Assembly (NCBI GenBank): GCA_964514665.1
Contig: CAZESH010000267.1
Coordinates: forward strand, 1 to 6,162
Reading direction: 5' to 3'
Length of the DNA: 6,162 bases
Origin: CAZESH01 sp964514665
GTDB taxonomy: Bacteria > Bacillota > Bacilli > Paenibacillales > KCTC-25726
Shown in pieces: positions 1 through 5,207 of the stretch (within the stretch, counting starts at the first letter, position 1; the number at the start of each line of letters is the position of its first letter). Below the pieces are notes generated by a model. That model saw only the letters and a program-made list of their open reading frames with translations. It was not told where the DNA came from and made no database searches. The position numbers and the translations under genes were made by a program.

Positions 1-1
1 G

Positions 2-868
2 GTGACAAATGTGAATTTAACATTGGAAAACGCCCGGATCGTCTTTGTCGGGGCGGGAGCGATAGCTGAAGCGACCGTCAAAGGGCTGCTTGAACAAAAC
101 AAAGCCAAACCCGGCATGCTGACGCTTACGAACCGGCATAATCCAGACAAACTCCTGCTGCTCAAACAAAAATACGGTGTCGGAATTTCGGCGGACGAGC
201 CTGACAGAATCGCCCGCATCCGTGAAGCCGATATCGTCGTGCTAGCCATGAAGCCCAAGGATGCGGCGGAAGCAATCGGCGCCATCCGCGGCGCGCTCAG
301 CCGCAAACAGCTGATTGTCTCGGTAATTGCCGGGCTTTCGATCGATTCCATCCACAAGCTGGCGCATCAGGACATCCCTGTCGCGCGGACGATGCCCAAC
401 ACTTCCAGCACGATCGGCCTTGGCGCATGCGGAATCAGCTTTTCCTCATCGGCAAGCGATGAGCAGAAGCAGCTGGCCACGGAGATGTTCCTTTCCGTGG
501 GTATCGCCAAAGAAGTCGAGGAGCCGCTGCTCGACATCGTCACCGGCGTTTCCGGCAGCGGTCCCGCTTATATTTATTACATGATGGAAGCGATGATCCA
601 AGCCGGCATCGAGGGGGGACTAAGCGAACAGGCTGCCCGCGGGCTTACCGTGCAAACCGTTCTGGGAGCGGCGCAGATGGTTTCCATAACCGGTGAAGCT
701 CCCGCCGAGCTGCGCAGAAAGGTCACCTCTCCGAACGGCACAACCCAGGCTGCGCTCGAGGTTCTTCAGCAGCACGACTTTTCAGCAACCGTGCAAAAAG
801 CCGTGCTGAGAGCCGCCGAACGCGCCCATGAGCTGGGAGAAGCGATCGCCGCTTCGATCCAAGACTGA
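2..868 (+). CDS. proI: Pyrroline-5-carboxylate reductase (5' end at window edge)
   Basis: This enzyme makes the last step of proline synthesis in the cytoplasm, reducing 1-pyrroline-5-carboxylate to L-proline with NAD(P)H. With the GTG at base 2 it is 288 residues; the Bacillus enzymes are about 270-280. Seen: an N-terminal Rossmann fold with GAGAIAEA at 17-24, AMKP at 82-85, RTMPNT at 129-134, TGVSGSGPAY at 181-190 and the family signature around RRKVTSPNGTTQAAL at 238-252. All key P5CR motifs are intact. The start is uncertain. GTG at 2 and GTG at 11 are both in frame; the GGTGA at bases 1-5 could be the end of a Shine-Dalgarno sequence for the GTG at 11, and an upstream start cannot be excluded. 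The stop is 34 nt before mtnW with no terminator between them, so co-transcription is likely. The symbol proI rather than proC/proG is by analogy with Bacillus. Confidence 0.93.
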   Translation: MTNVNLTLENARIVFVGAGAIAEATVKGLLEQNKAKPGMLTLTNRHNPDKLLLLKQKYGVGISADEPDRIARIREADIVVLAMKPKDAAEAIGAIRGALSRKQLIVSVIAGLSIDSIHKLAHQDIPVARTMPNTSSTIGLGACGISFSSSASDEQKQLATEMFLSVGIAKEVEEPLLDIVTGVSGSGPAYIYYMMEAMIQAGIEGGLSEQAARGLTVQTVLGAAQMVSITGEAPAELRRKVTSPNGTTQAALEVLQQHDFSATVQKAVLRAAERAHELGEAIAASIQD

Positions 869-885
869 ACCTGTTGATTTTTTTG

Positions 886-897
886 AAAGAAGGTGAT
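886..897 (+). promoter_or_regulatory. Strong ribosome binding site of mtnW
   Basis: AAAGAAGGTGAT matches the anti-Shine-Dalgarno complement AAAGGAGGTGAT at 11 of 12 positions. It stands 5 nt before the ATG at 903, with the GAAGG core 9 nt away. This fixes the mtnW start and suggests efficient translation independent of the upstream gene. Confidence 0.85.
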
Positions 898-902
898 TTT
901 TC

Positions 903-2174
903 ATGAGCGGTTACTGTATCGCTTCCTATCGCGTATATGATGAGAAAGCGGATTTCCATAAAAAGGCGGAATCGATTGCCGTCGGCTTGACGGTGGGAAG
1001 CTGGACCGATCTGCCGGAAGCGAAAAAGCAGGAGATGCAAAAGCATCTTGGGATCGTCAAATCGGTCCAAACGGTGGAGGACGAGCCGGGCCAAAGCTCT
1101 GCAGGCCGATATGCCGATATTCAAATCGCTTATCCCGAAATCAATTTCAGCCGGGACATCCCGGCGCTGCTCGTTACCGTTTTCGGCAAGCTCTCGATGG
1201 ACGGCAGGATCAAGCTGATCGACCTGTCCTTTTCCGAAAAGTTTCTTTCTGCCTTTCCCGGGCCGAAATTCGGTATTCCCGGAGTGCGCGACCTGCTTGG
1301 CGTCCACGACCGACCGCTATTGATGAGCATTTTTAAATCTGTAATTGGTCATGATCTCGCTGCATTAAAGGAGCAATTTCTGCAGCAGGCACTCGGGGGC
1401 GTGGATTTGGTCAAGGATGATGAAATCTTGTTTGAGAATCCTTTGACTCCGATCGAAAAAAGGGTGGAGTCCTGCCTCGATGCCGCACGGCTCGCCGAAC
1501 GGGAAAGTGGTCAAAAGCTGCTGTATGCCGCCAACTTGACGGGACCGTCGGGCAAGCTCGCCGAGCAGGCGAAAAAAGCCATCGCCGCGGGAGCCAATGC
1601 GCTGCTGTTCAATGTTCTTTCTTATGGCTACGACCTATTGCACGAGCTCAGCAGCGATCCGGACATCCGCGTTCCGATTGCCGCCCATCCTGCGCTTGCC
1701 GGTGCCTTCTATCCCTCGCCCCATCACGGCATTTCCGCTTCCGTGCTGCTGGGCAAGCTGATGCGCCTTGCCGGCGCCGATCTCGTGCTGTTTCCTTCCC
1801 CGTACGGCTCGGTGACCATGCCGCGCGCGGAGAATATGGCGATCAAGGAGATGTTGTCCACTGCAGATATTCAGCATGCTTATGCAAGCGGCTACCCGCA
1901 GGAAAGCGCAAATGCAACTCATCTTTTGCCAAGCTTTCCTGTCCCTTCCGCCGGCATCCATCCCGGACTCGTCCCGCTTATTTTGGCCGACTTCGGAAGC
2001 GATGTTGTCATCAACGCCGGCGGCGGCATTCACGGCCATCCGATGGGAACCAAGGCCGGAGGGCAGGCATTTCGGCAGGCAATCGATGCGGCCATGCGCA
2101 AGCAGACGCTGGAAGCAGCAGCAGCAGCGCATCCCGAGCTTAAAGAGGCGATCCGCTTGTGGGGTACGCCATGA
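903..2174 (+). CDS. mtnW: 2,3-diketo-5-methylthiopentyl-1-phosphate enolase (RuBisCO-like protein)
   Basis: MtnW enolizes 2,3-diketo-5-methylthiopentyl-1-phosphate to the 2-hydroxy-3-keto enol phosphate in the methionine salvage pathway. It is a form IV RuBisCO-like protein with no carboxylase activity. The product is 423 residues, close to the roughly 410-residue family. Seen: an N-terminal alpha/beta domain ending at VTVFGK (K96, the position of the catalytic base Lys98 of the Geobacillus enzyme), then FPGPKFGIPGVRDLLGV at 118-134. GGVDLVKDDE at 165-174 carries the expected carbamylated lysine K171 and metal ligands D173 and E174. A late phosphate-binding stretch NAGGGIHGHPMG lies at 371-382. 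The offset from the Geobacillus numbering is a constant two residues, so the active site looks complete. Its TGA overlaps the mtnX ATG by 4 nt. A run of five alanines near the C-terminus (405-409) comes from an AGC repeat. Confidence 0.96.
   Translation: MSGYCIASYRVYDEKADFHKKAESIAVGLTVGSWTDLPEAKKQEMQKHLGIVKSVQTVEDEPGQSSAGRYADIQIAYPEINFSRDIPALLVTVFGKLSMDGRIKLIDLSFSEKFLSAFPGPKFGIPGVRDLLGVHDRPLLMSIFKSVIGHDLAALKEQFLQQALGGVDLVKDDEILFENPLTPIEKRVESCLDAARLAERESGQKLLYAANLTGPSGKLAEQAKKAIAAGANALLFNVLSYGYDLLHELSSDPDIRVPIAAHPALAGAFYPSPHHGISASVLLGKLMRLAGADLVLFPSPYGSVTMPRAENMAIKEMLSTADIQHAYASGYPQESANATHLLPSFPVPSAGIHPGLVPLILADFGSDVVINAGGGIHGHPMGTKAGGQAFRQAIDAAMRKQTLEAAAAAHPELKEAIRLWGTP
2114..2128 (+). repeat. 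(AGC)5 trinucleotide repeat inside mtnW
   Basis: Five perfect AGC units lie in the mtnW reading frame and encode most of an alanine run (residues 405-409) just before the conserved C-terminal HPELKEAIRLWG segment. Slippage by whole units would change only the number of alanines and keep the frame. It is probably neutral. Confidence 0.8.
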
Positions 2175-2872
2175 CCATAAACCATCATGCGATCCCCGCT
2201 CTTGGCGGCAGAAAACCGATCATCTTCTGTGACTTCGACGGTACGATTACCGAAAGCGATAATATTCTCGCGATCATGCAGCATTTTGATCCCCCTGGCT
2301 GGAAATCGGTGCTGGAGCAAATTATTTCCGGAGAAGCAAGCATCCGTGACGGGGTGGGACGCATGTTTGCCCTGCTTCCTTCCAGTCAGCAGCAGGACAT
2401 CCTTGAGTTTGTGCTGAACGGCTTGAAGATTCGCGGCGGCTTCGAAGCTTTGCTGGAAACCGCACAAAAGAGCGGAATCGAATTTTTCGTCACCAGCGGG
2501 GGCATTGATTTTTTCATCAACCCGATTTTGGCAAAATTTCATATTGCAGCGGATCATATTTTCTGCAACGGCAGCGATTTTACCGCGGAGCGCATCCGCA
2601 TAACCTGGCCGCATCCTTGTGACGCACACTGCAGCAGCGATTGCGGCATGTGCAAAACAAGGATCATCCGCTCCTATGATCCCTCCCGCTATTATCGCAT
2701 CGTCATCGGCGACAGCCTGACCGACTTTGAAGCGGCGAAGCTGGCCGACCTTGTGTTTGCCAGAAGCCACTTAATCGAGCAATGCAAGCGTACCGGCAGG
2801 CCTTATATACCGTTCGCCGATTTTTACGATATTGTCAAAGTTCTGAAACAGGAGGTGCTCACCCAGTCATGA
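2171..2872 (+). CDS. mtnX: 2-hydroxy-3-keto-5-methylthiopentenyl-1-phosphate phosphatase (HAD family)
   Basis: MtnX dephosphorylates the MtnW product to the acireductone 1,2-dihydroxy-3-keto-5-methylthiopentene in methionine salvage. It has 233 residues from the ATG at 2171; Bacillus MtnX is about 235. HAD motifs are all present: CDFDGT at 20-25 with nucleophile D21 and acid/base D23, VTSGG at 107-111 (motif II), K162 (motif III) and GDSLTD at 180-185 with D181 and D185 (motif IV). A cluster C150-x3-C154-x3-C158-x2-C161 just before K162 follows the conserved MtnX pattern WPHPCD...C...CG.CK. The ATG overlaps the mtnW TGA as ATGA, which points to translational coupling; a GTG 12 nt upstream would add four residues but has less support. 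The stop again overlaps the mtnB start as ATGA. Confidence 0.95.
   Translation: MTINHHAIPALGGRKPIIFCDFDGTITESDNILAIMQHFDPPGWKSVLEQIISGEASIRDGVGRMFALLPSSQQQDILEFVLNGLKIRGGFEALLETAQKSGIEFFVTSGGIDFFINPILAKFHIAADHIFCNGSDFTAERIRITWPHPCDAHCSSDCGMCKTRIIRSYDPSRYYRIVIGDSLTDFEAAKLADLVFARSHLIEQCKRTGRPYIPFADFYDIVKVLKQEVLTQS
2850..2857 (+). promoter_or_regulatory. Ribosome binding site of mtnB within mtnX
   Basis: AGGAGGTG lies inside the last mtnX codons. Its AGGAGG core is 13 nt from the mtnB ATG at 2869, slightly long. No other start codon in the mtnB frame lies between this site and 2869, so it supports that start over the upstream in-frame ATG at 2782. Confidence 0.75.
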
Positions 2873-3516
2873 AAGACTCGTTGTATACTTTGGAAAAAAG
2901 ACAGACGGTGTTTGAAGCACTGCGTGAAGTGAAGGAGGCATTTGCTGCAAGGGGCTGGTTCCCGGCGACAAGCGGAAATCTTTCTGCCCGTATCGGCCGT
3001 GGGGATAACGCAACGTTAGCCTTCGCCGTGACAGCCAGCGGCAAGGACAAATCCGTACATACCGCCGAGGATTTTATCGTTGTGGACCAAAACGGAAAGC
3101 CTATGGAGCCTACGCAATTAAAACCTTCCGCCGAAACTCTGATTCATTGCGAAATCTACAAAACGACCGGATGCGGCGCCGTTTTCCACGTCCATACTGT
3201 ATTCAACAACCTTGTCAGCGAGCAGTTCTGGGAACAAAGGAAAATCCCGATAGAAGGTATCGAGCTGATCAAGGGCTTGGGCATCTGGGAGGAAGACGCC
3301 AAAATCGAGGTGCCAATCTTGCCGAACTATGCGGATATTGCCAAAATCGCTTCGCTTGTGAAAAATGCGATCCTGCCGCAAATCCCCGGAATTGTGCTGA
3401 GAAAGCACGGGATTTATGCCTGGGGAAACGACGTTTTTGAGGCGAAGCGCCATCTCGAGGCGTTCGAGTTCTTGTTCGAATACGTCATTCGCCGGATGTC
3501 GCTGTCCGGAAGCTGA
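2869..3516 (+). CDS. mtnB: Methylthioribulose-1-phosphate dehydratase (class II aldolase/adducin fold)
   Basis: MtnB is a zinc enzyme that dehydrates 5-methylthioribulose-1-phosphate to 2,3-diketo-5-methylthiopentyl-1-phosphate, the substrate of MtnW. It has 215 residues; Bacillus MtnB is about 209. Seen: SGNLSAR at 35-41, the phosphate-site stretch TASGKDK at 55-61, KPSAET at 85-90, zinc ligands H107 and H109 in FHVHT, E132 in GIELIKG (the position of the catalytic glutamate of human APIP), and the third ligand H180 in RKHGIYAWG. The ATG at 2869 overlaps the mtnX stop as ATGA. An in-frame ATG at 2782 would add 29 residues lying wholly in mtnX and is rejected. It is the last gene of the plus-strand unit: a terminator follows at 33 nt, and no mtnD is found behind it. 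Confidence 0.95.
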   Translation: MKDSLYTLEKRQTVFEALREVKEAFAARGWFPATSGNLSARIGRGDNATLAFAVTASGKDKSVHTAEDFIVVDQNGKPMEPTQLKPSAETLIHCEIYKTTGCGAVFHVHTVFNNLVSEQFWEQRKIPIEGIELIKGLGIWEEDAKIEVPILPNYADIAKIASLVKNAILPQIPGIVLRKHGIYAWGNDVFEAKRHLEAFEFLFEYVIRRMSLSGS

Positions 3517-3548
3517 CTTTGCCGGCGTGCCCATGTCTGCAAACTGCG

Positions 3549-3577
3549 GCAGCTTTCCTAGTGAAGGCTGCTTTTTT
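3549..3577 (+). terminator. Intrinsic terminator of the mtnWXB operon
   Basis: A 9-bp stem (GCAGCTTTC pairing with GAAGGCTGC, one G-U pair) with a 5-nt loop is followed by six T residues. The T-tract runs over the stop codon (3576-3578) of the convergent minus-strand gene. Read in the minus direction the hairpin has no T-tract behind it, so it works for the mtn side only. No comparable terminator for the minus-strand gene was found before mtnB. Confidence 0.85.
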
Positions 3578-4436
3578 ACTGCGTTAAAACCTTCCGCAGT
3601 CCGTCGACTACCTCCTGCATCGCTTGTGAGCAGCGGGTATACAGCTGTTTGCTCTGCTCGTTGTCGGTGCTTAATGCGAACATTTCCAGATCCGCTTCTA
3701 TCTTCTTCAAGTCGGCGAAAAGCTTGGCTTTGCTAGCCGGCTGCGGTACCTTCAACTGATCATCGAACAGGTCCAAATATAGCTGTCCAAGCATATCCAC
3801 CTGGCCGAGAAACACGTTATCGATCGTAACTCCCTGCTTTTCCAGCTCCTCATTCAGCCACACCCGGCTCAAGCCGATCGTGGCCAACGGTTCATCCAGA
3901 AGCTTGCCGTCCATAATGACCGTCTGCGGCTCCTGAACCGGAGCTGCGGCAAGCCCCAGGGATTTAAGCGTCAGCGGCTGGTGCTCGCGTTTCAGCAGTA
4001 CGCTCACTTCCCCGCTTGGTTCCATAACGGCAAATTCCACATTATCCGCAAGGAAGGTGTTTTTGCTGCGCAGCTGTTCCATTAACTCGTCGGCCGTGAT
4101 CCGTTCCTTTTTCATGTTTTCTTCCATAATTTTTCCGTCTTTGATCAGGATCGTTGCTTTTCCGTCAATAAAATCGCGCAGTGTTTTATTTTTCAGCTGC
4201 AAAAACTCAATGCCAAGTGAAGCCGCAACCCAAACCCCGATCGAGACCAGTCCCAAATACCATTCCGCTTCCAAATCCAAAGATATATAAGCTGCCAGGC
4301 TGCCGATCGTAATACCCGTAATGTATTCGAAAAGAGAAAGCTGAGAAATTTGCCGTTTCCCGAGCAGCTTCGTGAGAAAAAACAGTACGATTACAGCGAT
4401 CAATGTACGAACGGCGATTTCCAACCAATCAGGCAA
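3576..4436 (-). CDS. 2Duf-like membrane protein: YetF-type DUF421 domain fused to C-terminal DUF1657-like domain
   Basis: A 286-residue predicted membrane protein. Seen: three hydrophobic segments at about 5-23, 36-53 and 58-78, with the DUF421 stretch GKRQISQLSLFEYITGI at 26-42. Two soluble YetF-type subdomains follow, about 88-150 (GKATILIKDGKI at 92-103) and about 170-226 (TVIMDGKLLDEPL, then VFLGQVDMLGQLYLDLFDD). After a linker at 229-236, residues about 237-286 (LKKIEADLEMFALST, then QSKQLYTR) resemble DUF1657. Bacillus YetF is about 231 residues and lacks this tail. The same fusion is known as 2Duf, encoded with spoVA-2mob genes and linked to a tighter spore inner membrane and heat resistance; that role here is inference. 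The start is TTG with a strong Shine-Dalgarno. A terminator separates it from dnaD, so it needs its own promoter, which I could not place with confidence. Confidence 0.88.
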   Translation of the reverse strand: MPDWLEIAVRTLIAVIVLFFLTKLLGKRQISQLSLFEYITGITIGSLAAYISLDLEAEWYLGLVSIGVWVAASLGIEFLQLKNKTLRDFIDGKATILIKDGKIMEENMKKERITADELMEQLRSKNTFLADNVEFAVMEPSGEVSVLLKREHQPLTLKSLGLAAAPVQEPQTVIMDGKLLDEPLATIGLSRVWLNEELEKQGVTIDNVFLGQVDMLGQLYLDLFDDQLKVPQPASKAKLFADLKKIEADLEMFALSTDNEQSKQLYTRCSQAMQEVVDGLRKVLTQ

Positions 4437-4442
4437 TCCGAC

Positions 4443-4452
4443 TCACCTCTTT
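4443..4452 (-). promoter_or_regulatory. Ribosome binding site that fixes the TTG start of the 2Duf-like gene
   Basis: On the minus strand AAAGAGGTGA lies 6 nt before the TTG at 4436-4434, with the AGAGG core at 9 nt. The nearby GTG inside this motif is out of frame. The site makes the TTG the best start despite the rare codon. Confidence 0.8.
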
Positions 4453-4481
4453 AAAAGAATGTCTTCAAACGTATTATTGCC

Positions 4482-4523
4482 AAAATAAAAAAAACGCCTA
4501 TGGGAAAGTTTCTCATAAGCGTT
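4482..4523 (-). terminator. Intrinsic terminator of the asnS-dnaD unit
   Basis: On the minus strand AACGCTTATG (4523-4514) pairs with CATAGGCGTT (4502-4493), a 10-bp stem with one G-U pair and an 11-nt loop. It is followed by TTTTTTATTTT, and eight T residues are contiguous counting the two at the stem end. The 5' arm lies in the last two codons and stop of dnaD. The stretch between this element and the next start holds only the ribosome binding site and no convincing promoter. Confidence 0.9.
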
Positions 4524-5187
4524 CTCCTCTGAATTTGCGTGAATATTCCTTCGCCTGCTCCACATTAAAGATCCGGTTCCGGCTCCATTCCAGCAAAATC
4601 CGGTCAATATAGCGGAAATGCAGCTTGCCGGAAAAAACCGCTTCTTTCAGTGCGAACAGGATCAGCTCGGTCGGATAACGGTCTTGGTCGAGCCATCCCG
4701 AAATCGTTTCACATTCCATCGGGGAAAGCGGACGGGCGAATTCCTTTTCGAAAATGTTGAATAAATTTTTCTCCTCGCCAACCGTTTTTACATTCTCCGT
4801 TTTGAAATGAATCTCCGACTGTTCCGCTGCGGCCAAAAGGGCCAACTGCATGAAAAGTTCGTCCAGATTATATTTCTCGTATTGGATGCCGCTCGCATCA
4901 TCGAACGATTCGTCAATACTGATCAGCTTGCGTTTCAACAATTTTTGCAAAGCGTCGATCAGCTTCATCCCGGCATCGGGCATGCGTGCCTGCAGCTCTT
5001 CAATGGTGGGAAAATCGTTGTGTTCGTGCTCTTTGAAAGCGATCAGCTGAATGATCAGCATAACTTCGATTTCATTCAGCTTGAGCTTGCCGTAATGCTT
5101 GAGCAGCACAGCCGGAATGGCGACGGCCCCTTCACGCATGCCAATCAGAATGCCGCGTGCAAGCATTCGTCTATCCTCGGAAACCAA
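4513..5187 (-). CDS. dnaD: DNA replication initiation/primosome protein DnaD
   Basis: DnaD is a Firmicute-specific replication protein that binds DNA and works with DnaA, DnaB and DnaI to load the replicative helicase at oriC and at restart sites. The product is 224 residues; B. subtilis DnaD is 232. Seen: an N-terminal winged-helix domain, about 17-115 (AIPAVLLKHYGKLKLNEIEVMLI), a linker, then the DDBH2 domain from about 140 (LFNIFEKEFARPLSPMECETI). The latter ends with the DNA-binding motif YxxxIxxxWxxxxI as Y193, I197, W201 and I206. The tail after this is short. The start is ambiguous: TTG at 5187 has GGGAAGTGAT 5 nt upstream, while ATG at 5166 (residue 8) has GAGGA 7 nt upstream. A stop codon closes the frame just above the TTG. 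It lies 20 nt behind asnS, as in B. subtilis, but is followed by a terminator, not by nth. Confidence 0.95.
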   Translation of the reverse strand: MVSEDRRMLARGILIGMREGAVAIPAVLLKHYGKLKLNEIEVMLIIQLIAFKEHEHNDFPTIEELQARMPDAGMKLIDALQKLLKRKLISIDESFDDASGIQYEKYNLDELFMQLALLAAAEQSEIHFKTENVKTVGEEKNLFNIFEKEFARPLSPMECETISGWLDQDRYPTELILFALKEAVFSGKLHFRYIDRILLEWSRNRIFNVEQAKEYSRKFRGERL

Positions 5188-5192
5188 TATCC

Positions 5193-5202
5193 ATCACTTC
5201 CC
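5193..5202 (-). promoter_or_regulatory. Probable ribosome binding site of dnaD
   Basis: On the minus strand GGGAAGTGAT matches AGGAGGTGAT at 8 of 10 positions, 5 nt before the TTG start (GGGAAG core 9 nt away). It sits entirely in the asnS-dnaD gap and favours the TTG, although the ATG seven codons later has its own GAGGA at 5178-5174. Confidence 0.6.
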
Positions 5203-5207
5203 TCATT

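Noticed and set aside
855..884. T-run of seven bases after proI as a terminator
   Set aside because: No stable stem precedes it; only a few weak base pairs can be drawn.
869..902. SAM riboswitch (S-box) before mtnW
   Set aside because: The gap is 34 nt, far too short for the roughly 100-nt S-box aptamer, and none of its conserved blocks are seen.
723..1307. 194-codon minus-strand open frame across the proI-mtnW junction
   Set aside because: It is antisense to two real genes, its sequence is basic and unstructured, and no family motif is seen.
2159..2170. GTG start of mtnX four codons upstream
   Set aside because: The ATG at 2171 forms a classic ATGA overlap with mtnW; the GTG has no better ribosome binding site.
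2030..2770. 246-codon open frame on the minus strand opposite mtnW/mtnX
   Set aside because: It lies antisense to two clearly recognised genes, matches no family I know, has low-complexity composition and no convincing ribosome binding site. It is a shadow of the GC-rich third positions of mtnX.
2782..2868. N-terminal extension of mtnB from an upstream in-frame ATG
   Set aside because: The 29 extra residues are encoded entirely within mtnX and exceed the family length; the ATGA overlap and AGGAGGTG support 2869.
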